Positions 50,590-59,797 of a DNA stretch of 64,000 nt are shown here, piece by piece. The notes beneath the pieces were generated by a model. That model did no database searches. It worked only from the letters and a program-made list of their open reading frames with translations, and was not told the origin of the DNA. Source of the DNA: UBA288 sp964461885. Its GTDB lineage: Archaea > Halobacteriota > Methanomicrobia > Methanomicrobiales > Methanospirillaceae. Position 1 is the first letter of the stretch; every line of letters starts with the position of its first letter. The stretch spans positions 21,092 through 85,091 of the forward strand of contig CAYWVY010000003.1 in assembly GCA_964461885.1 (NCBI GenBank). Direction: 5' to 3'. A program made the position numbers and the translations under genes.

Positions 50590-51575
50590 AGATCCTCTGG
50601 GTCGAGCCGGTCCCGTTCGCGACGGAGGTCGTGACTGCCGCGCTCGAGGCTGGCGTGGACGCGATCGTCACGGACGAGCCCGAGCGTGTCCGGGCACTCG
50701 GCCGGATCGCGACCATCGGCCCCGGCGGCGACCTCGAATGGGGCCGCGACGCCTTCCGCGTGACCATCGCGTCCTCTGAGGACGAGGACCGGGCCGTGGA
50801 GCTCGCGCAGCGGGGGCCGGTCGTGGTCGAGACCGCCGACTGGACCGTTATCCCGCTCGAGAATTTGATCGCCCGGTCGGACCGGGTCTACGCCCGGGTC
50901 TCCTCCGAGGAAGAGGCGCGGCTCGCCCTTGGCGCGCTCGAGCGTGGCGTGGCGGGTATCGTCCTCGCGACGAACGACGCGGACGCGGTCCGGCGGGTCG
51001 CGGCCCTGGTCCGGGGTGGAGGCGAGCGGGTGCCGCTCGTGCCGTTCACGGTCACGGCGATCCGGCCGCTCGGCATGGGCGACCGGGTCTGCGTCGACAC
51101 CTGCACCCTCTTCGAGGACGGCGAGGGCCTCCTGGTCGGCAACACCTCCTCGGCCATGCTGCTCGTCCACGCCGAGACTCTCGAGAACCCGTATGTGGCC
51201 CCCCGACCGTTCCGCGTAAACGCGGGCGCGGTCCACGCGTACTGCCTGCTCCCGGGCGGGCGGACCGCGTACCTCGCGGACCTCCGGGCTGGCGAGACGG
51301 TCCTCGGCGTCGACGCCGGGGGCGGGACCGAGACGGCCGCGATCGGCCGGGTCAAGATCGAGCGTCGCCCGCTCCTCCTGGTCGAGGCCGTCGCTGACGA
51401 CGGGAGGCCGGCGTCGGTCGTCCTCCAGAACGCCGAGACCATCCGGCTTGTCCGGGAGGGCGGGGGCGCGGTCTCGGTCGCGGCGATCGCTCCCGGCGAC
51501 CGGGTCCTGGGCCTCCTTCTCGAGGGGGGGCGGCACTTCGGCCACGCAGTCGAGGAGACGATCCGTGAGCACTAG
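50586..51575 (+). CDS. aroB': 3-dehydroquinate synthase II
   Basis: 329 residues. Oxidative deamination and ring closure of the ADH synthase product to 3-dehydroquinate, NAD-dependent, unrelated to bacterial AroB. VDTCTLFEDGEGLLVGNTSS and ETLENPYVAPRPFRVNAGAVHAY are family hallmarks, split here only for reading. Starts at ATG 50586 within the ATGA overlap of the preceding gene. Confidence 0.94.
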   Translation: MKILWVEPVPFATEVVTAALEAGVDAIVTDEPERVRALGRIATIGPGGDLEWGRDAFRVTIASSEDEDRAVELAQRGPVVVETADWTVIPLENLIARSDRVYARVSSEEEARLALGALERGVAGIVLATNDADAVRRVAALVRGGGERVPLVPFTVTAIRPLGMGDRVCVDTCTLFEDGEGLLVGNTSSAMLLVHAETLENPYVAPRPFRVNAGAVHAYCLLPGGRTAYLADLRAGETVLGVDAGGGTETAAIGRVKIERRPLLLVEAVADDGRPASVVLQNAETIRLVREGGGAVSVAAIAPGDRVLGLLLEGGRHFGHAVEETIREH

Positions 51576-52407
51576 GACCCGGCTCGGCATCCTCGGCGGT
51601 ACCGGGGGCATGGGCTCCCTCTTCGCCCGGGTCTACGGCGACGCCGGCTGGGAGGTCTCGGTCCGCGGCCGGACCGGGCACGAGCCCGTGCCGGCCTTCC
51701 TCGCGCGGCAGGACGTGGTGATGGTCTCGGTCCCGATCGACGCGACCCTCGGCGTGATCGCCGCGGTCGGACCCCACCTCCGGCGAGACCAGCTCCTCTG
51801 CGACCTGACCTCGCTCAAGGCAGCGCCGGTCGAGGAGATGCGCCGGTCGGCCGCGCCGGCTGTCGGGCTCCACCCGATCTTCGGCCCGGGCGTCGGCACC
51901 CTCGCGGGCCAGACGGTCGCGGTTACCCCCGCGACCGCGACGGCGGCGGAGTACGGCCCTCTGCTTGAGGTCCTCGAGGCCGCCGGCGCCCGGCTGGCCT
52001 TCACGACCCCCGAGCGCCACGACGAGCTGATGGCCGTGGTCCAGGGCCTGGCCCACACCCTCTCGCTCGTGCTGGCCGGGACCATGCGCGAGCTCGGTTG
52101 CGACCTCGACGAGGTCCTCGGGTTCACATCCCCGGTCTATCGGATCGAGTTCGGGCTCGTCGGCCGGCTCCTCGCGCAGGACCCGGCCCTCTACGGCCCG
52201 ATCCTCCGCCGGAACGCGCACGTTCCGGCCGTCCTGGAGGCCGCCCACACGGCCCTCGAGGAGCTCGCGGACTCGATCGCCGACCCCGGCCCGGGCGCGT
52301 TCGTCCGCCTCTTCGAGGAGGACGCGGCCCTCTTCGCGCCGTACGCGGCGGCCGCGACAACCGAGACCGACCGCCTGATCCGCTGCCTTGTGGAGCCCGA
52401 GCGATGA
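51565..52407 (+). CDS. tyrA: Prephenate dehydrogenase
   Basis: 280 residues from GTG 51565, overlapping the preceding gene by 11 bases. The dinucleotide-binding GILGGTGGMGSLFARV opens the protein, with SVPIDATLGVI, the substrate region in GLHPIFGPG and HDELMAVVQGLAH. It oxidises prephenate to 4-hydroxyphenylpyruvate for tyrosine. No N-terminal chorismate mutase and no C-terminal ACT domain is present. Confidence 0.92.
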   Translation: MSTRTRLGILGGTGGMGSLFARVYGDAGWEVSVRGRTGHEPVPAFLARQDVVMVSVPIDATLGVIAAVGPHLRRDQLLCDLTSLKAAPVEEMRRSAAPAVGLHPIFGPGVGTLAGQTVAVTPATATAAEYGPLLEVLEAAGARLAFTTPERHDELMAVVQGLAHTLSLVLAGTMRELGCDLDEVLGFTSPVYRIEFGLVGRLLAQDPALYGPILRRNAHVPAVLEAAHTALEELADSIADPGPGAFVRLFEEDAALFAPYAAAATTETDRLIRCLVEPER

Positions 52408-53192
52408 CGCTCGTCACCCTCGGGCCGGCCGGGACCTTCTCGCACGAGCTCGCGGCCCGGCTCGACCCCGACGTCCGCCTCCGCCCGTCGATCGCCGCGG
52501 TCTTTCTCGCGGTCGTCTCCGGCGAGGGCGACGGGCTCGCCCCTCTCGAGAACAGCGAGGCAGGTTCGGTCGGCGCGACCCTGGTCGGACTCGCGGACCA
52601 CCGGGTCTCGATCACGGGCGAGTGCACGATCCCCGTCCGCCACCACCTTGCCGCCGGGGACCATGCCCGGCCCCCCAAGCGGATCTACGCCCATCCGCAG
52701 ACAGCCGAGCAGTGTTCGCGCCGCATCGAGGCACTCGATCTCCCCGTGGTCCCGACGGCCTCGAACGCCGCCTCGGCGATCGCGGCGCGGGCCGACCCGG
52801 TCGGGGCCGCGCTGGTCTCGGAGGGGCTCGCGGCCAGGTACGATCTCGCCGTCCTCGAGCGCGACTGCCAGAACAGCGGGACGAACGAGACCCGGTTCGT
52901 CCGGATCGCGCGGACGCCGGTTGCGCCGCCCCCGGTGCCGTGCCGGGCGAGCCTTATCCTCGACCCGTTCGAGGACCGGGCGGGCCTCCTCCACGCCCTG
53001 CTCGAACCGTTCGCGGCCCGCGGCCTCAACCTCTCCCGGATCGAGTCGCGCCCGTCGCGGCGGGGGCTGGGTCGGTACGTCTTCTACATCGACGGGGACT
53101 GGAACCCGGACTGGGATGACGCGGTCGCCGAGCTCGGCCAGCTCTGCACCGTCAAGGACCTCGGGCGGTACGGGGGGCTTGACCCCTCATGA
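52404..53192 (+). CDS. pheA: Prephenate dehydratase
   Basis: 262 residues. The catalytic domain (about 1-175) has LGPAGTFSHELA, PLENSEAGSVG and the Thr in NETRFVRIA. The ACT domain (about 185-262) has DRAGLLHALLEPF and the phenylalanine-binding ESRPSRRGLGRYVFYIDG. It makes phenylpyruvate and is probably feedback-inhibited by Phe. No chorismate mutase domain. Overlaps both neighbours by four bases. Confidence 0.95.
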   Translation: MTLVTLGPAGTFSHELAARLDPDVRLRPSIAAVFLAVVSGEGDGLAPLENSEAGSVGATLVGLADHRVSITGECTIPVRHHLAAGDHARPPKRIYAHPQTAEQCSRRIEALDLPVVPTASNAASAIAARADPVGAALVSEGLAARYDLAVLERDCQNSGTNETRFVRIARTPVAPPPVPCRASLILDPFEDRAGLLHALLEPFAARGLNLSRIESRPSRRGLGRYVFYIDGDWNPDWDDAVAELGQLCTVKDLGRYGGLDPS

Positions 53193-54457
53193 CCGGGCTC
53201 GTCCTCGACCGGGCGGGTCCCGTCGACCTCGCGCTCAGCGCCCCGCCAAGCAAGTCCCTGACCCACCGCGCCCTGGTCGCGGCCTCTCTCGCGGACGGCC
53301 CGTCCATCCTCTACGACCCCCTCCTCGCCGACGACACCCGGCTCACCATCGAGGGGCTTCGGCGGCTTGGCGCGACGATCGAGGTCGGCGACCACGTGGT
53401 CGGCGTCGAGGGGGCCGGCGGCCCGCTTGTGGCCGACGACGGGACCGTTCTCAACTGCGGTAACTCCGGCACGACCCTGCGCCTGCTCGCCTCGGTCGCG
53501 GCCCTCGCGGACGCCAGGGTCACGCTCACGGGTTCGGCCCGGATGCGCGAGCGGCCCATCGGCCCGCTCGGCACGGCCCTCGAGGCGATCGGCGCGACCG
53601 TCCGGTACCCCGCCGTCGACGGCCTCCCGCCGATCGAGGTCGCGGGCCCGCTCCGCGGCGGCGAGGTCGCGGTCGACGGGGGCGTCTCGAGCCAGTTCGC
53701 GTCCTCGCTCCTGCTCGCGGCCCCCCTGATGCCCGGCGGTCTCGTCCTCCGGCTCGCCTCGCCCCCGGTCTCGCGGTCGTATCTCGACCTGACGGCCGGC
53801 GTGATGGCCGCGTTCGGCACGAACGTCGAGAGGCGGGGATACGAGCGGTTCGCGGTCGGCCGCGGCGGGTACGCGGGCACGGCGTACGCGGTCGAGGGGG
53901 ACTGGTCCTCGGCCTCGTACCTTTTCGCGCTCGCGGCCGCGCTCGGCGGGAAGGTCACCGTCCGGAACCTCGACCCGGCCTCGGCGCAGGGCGACCGGTG
54001 GTTCGTCACCGCCCTCGCCGCGATGGGCTGCGCGGTCTCGTCCGGCCCCGACGGGGTCACGGTCGAGCGGGACGGCCCGCTCCGGGGGATCAAGTGCGAG
54101 ATGTCGTCCGCGCCCGACACGGTCCAGACCCTCGCGGTGATTGCGGCCCTCGCCGAGGGGCCGACCCGGATCACCGGGGTCGGCCATCTCCGGCACAAGG
54201 AGTCGGACCGGCTCGCCGTGACTGCGGACCGGCTCCGGGGTCTCGGGGCCGGCGCGACGGTCGAGGAGGACGCGCTCACGGTCGTCCCGGCCCCGCTCCA
54301 CGGCGGCAGCATCGACCCGGCCGGCGACCACCGAACCGCCATGGCATTCACCGTGCTCGGACTCGCCGTCGGCGACGTCGCGGTCGATGACCCGGGCTGC
54401 GTCGCGAAGTCCTGGCCCGGTTTCTGGTCGGCGCTCCGGGGGGCGGGGCTGCTGTGA
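53189..54457 (+). CDS. aroA: 5-enolpyruvylshikimate-3-phosphate synthase
   Basis: 422 residues. Shikimate 3-phosphate plus PEP to EPSP. PPSKSLTHRALVAA near 15, NCGNSGTTLRLL near 88, VDGGVSSQFASSLLLA near 165, and KESDRLAVTADRL near 340 are the substrate-binding motifs, all intact. In the coupled operon between pheA and the bifunctional gene. Confidence 0.96.
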   Translation: MTGLVLDRAGPVDLALSAPPSKSLTHRALVAASLADGPSILYDPLLADDTRLTIEGLRRLGATIEVGDHVVGVEGAGGPLVADDGTVLNCGNSGTTLRLLASVAALADARVTLTGSARMRERPIGPLGTALEAIGATVRYPAVDGLPPIEVAGPLRGGEVAVDGGVSSQFASSLLLAAPLMPGGLVLRLASPPVSRSYLDLTAGVMAAFGTNVERRGYERFAVGRGGYAGTAYAVEGDWSSASYLFALAAALGGKVTVRNLDPASAQGDRWFVTALAAMGCAVSSGPDGVTVERDGPLRGIKCEMSSAPDTVQTLAVIAALAEGPTRITGVGHLRHKESDRLAVTADRLRGLGAGATVEEDALTVVPAPLHGGSIDPAGDHRTAMAFTVLGLAVGDVAVDDPGCVAKSWPGFWSALRGAGLL

Positions 54458-55815
54458 AGGTCGTCCTCGTTGGGTACCGCGGTACGGGCAAGACCACGGT
54501 CGGCCGGCTGCTGGCGGACCGACTCGATCTACCGTTCCACGACACGGACGCGCTGGTCGAGAGCCGGGCGGGCTGGCCGATCCCGGCGATTTTCGCGGCC
54601 GGGGGCGAGGCGGGCTTCCGCGTGCTCGAGCGGGAGGTCTGCGCCGGGCTCGCCGACGCCGAGGGCGTGATCGCGACCGGCGGCGGGGCCGTGCTCGATC
54701 CTGAGAACGTCGAGGCCCTCCGGCGCGGGGCGCGGGTCGTGCTCCTCGAGGGACCGCCCGAGGTGCTCGCCCGCCGCTGCGCCCGCGGCAACCGGCCACC
54801 CCTGACCCCGTTCCCGCCCCTGGATGAGGTCCGGGCCGTGCTCGCGGCGCGGCAGGACGCGTACCGGGCCGCGGCCGATCACTGCGTCTGGACCGGCTGC
54901 CGGATGCCGGCGCAGGTCGCAGGCCTGATCGTGACCGCGCTCGGGGCCCGGCCGCCGGGCGATCTCCGCGCCGAGCTCGCGGCCCTGAACCCGTTTTCGG
55001 GCGAGGCGGCGGCCGTCGACGAAGCACTCGCCGGCGGCGCCCTTCTCTGCGCCGTGGCCGGCCATCCCATCGGCCACAGCCGCTCCCCCGCGCTCTTCGC
55101 CCGGCTCTGCGCCCGGTACGGACTCCCGTACGCCTACACTCGGATCGATTCGGCCGACCCCGCCGCGGTCCTCGGGCTCGCGGCCCGGCTCGATCTGCGC
55201 GGCCTCTCGGTCACGCTTCCGCTCAAGGAGGCGATCGTCCCGCACTGCGACACCCTCTCGCCCGACGCGGCCGCGATCGGGGCCGTGAACACGGTCCTGC
55301 GGTTCGGGGGCCGGGTCCACGGCAGCAACACAGACTGGCTCGGCGTCCGGGCGCCGCTCGTGCACCTCGCGGGCCGCGGGTGCCGGGCCGTGGTCCTCGG
55401 TGCGGGCGGTGCGGCCGCCGGAGCTGTGTACGCGCTCGGCTCCCTCGGCATGGACGTGACCGTGCTCGCCCGTGACCCGGAGAAGGCCGGAGCGCTCGCA
55501 GCCCGGTTCGGCGCGGTCTCGGGACCACTCACCGCGTTCGACCCGGTGGCGACGGACGTCGTGGTCCACGCGACCCCGGTCGGGATGACGCCGAACACGG
55601 GCGCGCTCCTCGACGAGTCGCAGCTCCGGCCAGGGATGACCGTCTTCGACCTCGTTTACACACCGGCCCTGACCCCGCTCATCGAACAGGCCCGCCGGGC
55701 CGGCGCGACGGCGATCCCGGGGACCGCGCTCTTCGCCCACCAGGCCGCAGCGCAGTTCGAAGCCTTCTTCGGCATCCGCGTCCCGATCACTGTCGTGGAG
55801 GAGGCGCTGCGGTGA
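54454..55815 (+). CDS. aroE: Bifunctional shikimate kinase-shikimate dehydrogenase
   Basis: 453 residues from GTG 54454. Residues 1-160 are a P-loop shikimate kinase of the bacterial AroK type (GYRGTGKTTVGRLLADRL, FHDTDALVE, ATGGGAVL). Residues about 195-453 are shikimate dehydrogenase (GHPIGHSRSPALF, catalytic Lys in VTLPLKEAI, GSNTDWLG, VLGAGGAAAGAV). Two steps of the pathway on one chain. Many archaea use an unrelated GHMP-type shikimate kinase instead, so this domain was probably acquired from bacteria. Confidence 0.93.
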   Translation: MKVVLVGYRGTGKTTVGRLLADRLDLPFHDTDALVESRAGWPIPAIFAAGGEAGFRVLEREVCAGLADAEGVIATGGGAVLDPENVEALRRGARVVLLEGPPEVLARRCARGNRPPLTPFPPLDEVRAVLAARQDAYRAAADHCVWTGCRMPAQVAGLIVTALGARPPGDLRAELAALNPFSGEAAAVDEALAGGALLCAVAGHPIGHSRSPALFARLCARYGLPYAYTRIDSADPAAVLGLAARLDLRGLSVTLPLKEAIVPHCDTLSPDAAAIGAVNTVLRFGGRVHGSNTDWLGVRAPLVHLAGRGCRAVVLGAGGAAAGAVYALGSLGMDVTVLARDPEKAGALAARFGAVSGPLTAFDPVATDVVVHATPVGMTPNTGALLDESQLRPGMTVFDLVYTPALTPLIEQARRAGATAIPGTALFAHQAAAQFEAFFGIRVPITVVEEALR

Positions 55816-56801
55816 ACACCTTTGGCCGGCTCTTCAGAGCCACGACCTTCGGCGAGAGCCACGGCCCGGCCCTCGGGGTAATCGTCGACGGCTGCCCTGC
55901 GCGCATCCGGCTCGCCGAGGCCGACATCCAGCCCCTGCTCGACCGGCGCCGGCCCGGGACGGGCCCGCTCGTCTCGCGGCGGCCCGAGGCGGACCGGGTG
56001 AAGATCCTCTCGGGGGTCTTCGAGGGGGTCACGACCGGGGCACCGATCGCGCTCGTGGTCGAGAACGAGCAGGCGCGGTCCGCCGACTACGACGCCCTCC
56101 GCGAGGTCTACCGACCCGGGCACGCGGACGTCACGTACGCCGCGAAGTACGGGGTCCGTGACCACCGCGGCGGCGGCCGCTCCTCGGGGCGCGAGACGAT
56201 CGGCCGGGTCGCGGCAGGCGCCGTCGCGCTCAAGTTCCTCTCGCTCCGGGGCGTCGCCGTCGCGGCGCGGGTGCTCTCGGTCCACGGCATCGCGGGCGAG
56301 GAGGCGATGGCGGCCGAGATCCAGGCGGCGGCCGACCGCGGCGACTCGGTGGGCGGGGTCGTCGAGGTGGTCGCGACGGGCGTCCCGGCCGGCCTCGGCG
56401 ATCCGGTCTTCGGCAAGCTCGACGCCGCGATCGCCGGGGCCCTGATGGGGATCGGGGCCGTGAAGGGCGTTGAGATCGGGGCCGGTTTCTCCGCTGCGGC
56501 CCGTTTCGGCTCGGAGAACAACGATTCGATCCTGCCCGGCGGGTTCGGTTCGAACCATGCGGGCGGCATCCTCGGCGGCATCTCGACCGGTGCCCCGGTC
56601 GTGGCCCGGTGCGCGGTCAAGCCGACGCCGTCGATCGCGCTCCCCCAGCAGACCGTGGACGCGGCCGGCCGGCCGGTCGAGATCCGGGTGGGGGGCCGGC
56701 ACGACCCCTGCATCGCGTTTCGGCTCGCCCCCGTGGCCGAGGCCATGCTCGGGCTCGTGCTCGCCGATGCCCTGCTCGTGTGTGAGGTGTACGGGCGGTA
56801 G
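55812..56801 (+). CDS. aroC: Chorismate synthase
   Basis: 329 residues, slightly shorter than the usual 350-380. EPSP to chorismate, needing reduced FMN. FGESHGPALGVIVDGCPA near 14, YGVRDHRGGGRSSGRET near 116, and GFGSNHAGGILGGISTG near 240 are the family signatures. Last gene of the overlapping operon; its stop abuts the convergent aroD. Confidence 0.96.
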   Translation: MNTFGRLFRATTFGESHGPALGVIVDGCPARIRLAEADIQPLLDRRRPGTGPLVSRRPEADRVKILSGVFEGVTTGAPIALVVENEQARSADYDALREVYRPGHADVTYAAKYGVRDHRGGGRSSGRETIGRVAAGAVALKFLSLRGVAVAARVLSVHGIAGEEAMAAEIQAAADRGDSVGGVVEVVATGVPAGLGDPVFGKLDAAIAGALMGIGAVKGVEIGAGFSAAARFGSENNDSILPGGFGSNHAGGILGGISTGAPVVARCAVKPTPSIALPQQTVDAAGRPVEIRVGGRHDPCIAFRLAPVAEAMLGLVLADALLVCEVYGR

Positions 56802-57443
56802 TCAGTCTGCGGGCGGATTGAGCAGGCGCATCAGCTCCCGCATCTCGCCGATCGTGTACTGCCCGGGCGAGGACGGCCGGCCCACGGCGCAGTAGGCGAG
56901 GGCCGACCCGAAGAGGGGGAGCAGGGCCCGGCCGTGGCGGTACGCAGTTCCAGTGATCGAGGTGCAGACCGGTTTTTCCGCCGCGTGCGTGAAGGAGAGG
57001 AGGTCGAGCAGGTCGTCGCCCGAGGACGGGGCGAGCACGAGCTTGGGAAGATCGCCGTACGACCGGAGCTCGCGCTCGAGCCCGAAGAGCTCGGGGAGGG
57101 ACAGCATGGTCACGAGATGGGCCGAGGCGATGACGCCGCACCCGGCCTCGCGGCAGGTCGGGGCGAGGGGGCGGAACCGCCGCTCGAGGTCGACGTACCG
57201 GGCCAGGTGTAGGAAAGGGGCGAGGAGCCGGGCGCAGTCGTTCTCGTCGCCGGCGAACGCGCCGCCCTCGTCGATCGAGCGGACGGTCGCGATCAGGGGG
57301 ACCGGGAGGCCGGGGCACCGGGCCGCGAGGGCCGCGTGGTCGCCGCGGTCGATGATGTCGAGCCGGAGTTCGATCAGGTCCGGCCCGGCCGCGAGCACGG
57401 CGTCGAGCTCGTCGAGCCCGGTCACCGGGGCGACGAGGTCCAT
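56802..57443 (-). CDS. aroD: 3-dehydroquinate dehydratase, type I
   Basis: 213 residues from ATG 57443. Glu in LIELRLDIID, catalytic His in IASAHLVTM and Schiff-base Lys in GDLPKLVLAP. It dehydrates 3-dehydroquinate and completes the pathway, but from the opposite strand, tail to tail with aroC with no spacer. An upstream ATG at 57476 would overlap the DUF3467 gene and is rejected. Confidence 0.94.
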   Translation of the reverse strand: MDLVAPVTGLDELDAVLAAGPDLIELRLDIIDRGDHAALAARCPGLPVPLIATVRSIDEGGAFAGDENDCARLLAPFLHLARYVDLERRFRPLAPTCREAGCGVIASAHLVTMLSLPELFGLERELRSYGDLPKLVLAPSSGDDLLDLLSFTHAAEKPVCTSITGTAYRHGRALLPLFGSALAYCAVGRPSSPGQYTIGEMRELMRLLNPPAD

Positions 57444-57444
57444 C

Positions 57445-57741
57445 TCAGGAGTAGCCCGAGAGGGTCGTCGTGACACTCTCGGCTTTCCGCTCGCCCGGGG
57501 GCTCGAGTGTCCCGAACTTCTCCTCGAACTCTTCGACCGAACGGCCGAGCACGGCGAGGAGGGACTTCGCGTGGCGCGGCGTTATCGAGACGATTGCCTT
57601 GGCCCGGGCCTGGTTCGTGCCGGGGATCTGGTGAAGGAAGAGGAAGGTGAACTCGTCGTCCTTGAAGGCGATCTGGATCATGTTGGAGTAGACCGGGTCG
57701 AGATCGGGTGGCATCTGGACCTGGATCTCCTGGTTTGACAT
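57445..57741 (-). CDS. DUF3467 family protein
   Basis: 98 residues. MPPDLDPVYSNMIQIAFKDDEF, with FLHQIPGTNQARAKAIVSITPRHAK split across the fold, matches DUF3467, a small beta-rich family found in bacteria and methanogens. Function unknown. The stop lies 1 base upstream of the aroD start, so the two may be co-transcribed. Confidence 0.85.
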   Translation of the reverse strand: MSNQEIQVQMPPDLDPVYSNMIQIAFKDDEFTFLFLHQIPGTNQARAKAIVSITPRHAKSLLAVLGRSVEEFEEKFGTLEPPGERKAESVTTTLSGYS

Positions 57742-57826
57742 GAGGAAAGGGTACCCCACCCTTCGCATATCTCTTCTTCGGCGGACAGGCAGGTTGATGC
57801 ACAGCCGAGCGCCACGCCTCAGTACA

Positions 57827-59797
57827 ATGCCGCGGACCGATCCCGGACTCCCCCTTCTCGCCCTGGTCGCTGCCGCCTGCTGGACCGCCGCGGTCGCCGC
57901 CCTCGCTGTATCTCTTCCGGCCGTCGCGGCCGTCCTGGCGTTCGCGCCGGCCGTGGTCGGCGCGTACCGCGACCGCCGGCTCGGCCTGTCCCTCGCCCTC
58001 GGAGGCGCCGTTCTCTTCGGGGGGGCGTCCCTCGCGGCCGGCGCCCCGCTTCTCACGGTCGGACTCGGGATTGCGGCCGTGGGCGGGCTCGGCCTGCTCG
58101 TCGCGGCCACGCTCGGGACCGCGGCCGGCGAGGCCTCGGCCTATCGAGTCTGGTACCACGGCCTCCGCGACCGGCTCCCGGTCCCGACCCTCTTCTTCAT
58201 GCCCGCGACCGGCCGGGTCCACGACCTGAACGACCGGGCCGCGGCCCTGCTCGGGCCGCTCCGGGCCCGGTCGTTCGCCGAGGCGTTCGAGGACCCCGCC
58301 GCCTACACCGTCTTCGCGGCCGACGTCGCGGCCGGCGAGGTCGTGGACCACGGCGCCCGGCTTCGCGGCCCCGACGGGATCCGCTGGTGCGAGCTCTCGG
58401 GCGCGATGGCGACCCCGATCCTCGCGGTCGTCTCAATCGATGACCGGACGACCGAGCGGTCGGCCGCGGAGACCCTCGTCGCGAGCGAGGCCGCGCACCG
58501 GACGCTTGTGGCCCACTCGCCCGGTGCGGCCCTCCTCGTCGACGACGACCTCCGGGTCGCGGCGGCAGGGGGCGACGCGCTCGCGCTCCTCGCCGGCTCG
58601 GACGAGCCGATAGCGGGCCGCACCCTCTGGACCGCGTTCCCCGATCCCGTTGCGCAGGCGCTCGAGCCGCTCGCCCGGCTCGCGGCCTTCGGCACGGCCG
58701 GGACGGGCGAGCTCGAACGGGAGGACCGGCACTTCCTGCTCGCGGCCGCGCCCGTGCCGGGGGAGAGGGGGACGGTCGCCGGGGCCACCCTCGTCGCGAT
58801 CGACGCAACGGCCCTTTCTAATCAACTCGGGGAGTCCGAGGAGCGGCGAGGCCTCGCGAACGAACTTCTGGCCATCCACCGCGCCGACGGGACCGGCGCG
58901 GCCGACCGGCTCCTCGCGGCGGCCCTCCGCGGGACCGGGTCGCGGTACGGCGCGGTCCTCCGCGCAGACGGCGACGCGTTCGTTTCCCTTGCCGTCTCCC
59001 CCGCACTCGCCGACGCGGACCTCTCGGTGCTCGCAGGGGACGCGGTGCTCGGGGAACCGGCCGTGCGCGAGGCGGCGCCCGACGCCCCCCTGCCCCTTCG
59101 CCGCATCCTCGCGGTCCCCGTCGGCGCAAACGGTGTGGTCACGGTCGCCGACCGATCGACCCCCTACACGGACCGCGAGGTCGCGCTCGTCCGGGCCCTC
59201 GCCAACGAGGGCTTCGACACTGCGGAGCGGTCCGCGGTCGTCGCCGAAATCGCGGCCCGGGCCGGCGCGTTCGAGGCGCTCTTCACCGGGGCGCCCCTGC
59301 CGCTCGTTCTCGCGGGCCGCGACGGCCGAATCCGACACGAGAACGACGCAGCCCGGGCCCTCTTCGGCGAGGCCGCGCCGGGCACGCTTCCCCTCCGCGT
59401 GGCCGAACCCGACCGGAACCGGGTCGTCACGACCGAGGAGCGGCGGCGGCGCGGGGCCCGTGGCGTCCCGGGGCGGTACCACGCCGCGATGCTCGACGCG
59501 AACGGCGAGAACCGCCCGTGCCTGGTCGTGGCCGTCTATCGCCGGCGCGAGGAGACGACCCTCCTCGCGTTCGTCGACCTCGGCCCGGCCGCCGGCTTCG
59601 ACGCGTGCCGCGACCGGGCGATCCGGGCGCTGGAAGCCCGGCTCGAGGCCGCGCTCGGAAGCGCCGGGGAAGAGGATCCGGCCGCGTTCGTCGAGACGGT
59701 GCGGGCAGCCTGGCGAGCCTCGGTCCGGGAGCGGGGCGTGCTCACTGCGCCGACTCCGTTCGAGGCGCTCCCCCCGGACTGCACGGACTACTCCTGA
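57827..59797 (+). CDS. Membrane PAS/GAF sensor protein without output domain
   Basis: 656 residues from ATG 57827. Four or so N-terminal membrane helices (about 8-105), then PAS-like repeats (about 115-330), a GAF-like domain (about 345-490, with ILAVPVGANGVVTVADRS) and another PAS domain (about 495-600). No kinase, cyclase or DNA-binding domain is visible. It may pass signals through protein contact or be a degenerate kinase. Ends 10 bases inside the convergent OB-fold gene. Confidence 0.75.
   Translation: MPRTDPGLPLLALVAAACWTAAVAALAVSLPAVAAVLAFAPAVVGAYRDRRLGLSLALGGAVLFGGASLAAGAPLLTVGLGIAAVGGLGLLVAATLGTAAGEASAYRVWYHGLRDRLPVPTLFFMPATGRVHDLNDRAAALLGPLRARSFAEAFEDPAAYTVFAADVAAGEVVDHGARLRGPDGIRWCELSGAMATPILAVVSIDDRTTERSAAETLVASEAAHRTLVAHSPGAALLVDDDLRVAAAGGDALALLAGSDEPIAGRTLWTAFPDPVAQALEPLARLAAFGTAGTGELEREDRHFLLAAAPVPGERGTVAGATLVAIDATALSNQLGESEERRGLANELLAIHRADGTGAADRLLAAALRGTGSRYGAVLRADGDAFVSLAVSPALADADLSVLAGDAVLGEPAVREAAPDAPLPLRRILAVPVGANGVVTVADRSTPYTDREVALVRALANEGFDTAERSAVVAEIAARAGAFEALFTGAPLPLVLAGRDGRIRHENDAARALFGEAAPGTLPLRVAEPDRNRVVTTEERRRRGARGVPGRYHAAMLDANGENRPCLVVAVYRRREETTLLAFVDLGPAAGFDACRDRAIRALEARLEAALGSAGEEDPAAFVETVRAAWRASVRERGVLTAPTPFEALPPDCTDYS

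Noticed and set aside
52098..55740. Long alternative frames on both strands across the aromatic operon
   Set aside because: Arg/Pro/Gly-rich translations without motifs; the overlapping operon genes explain the coding.
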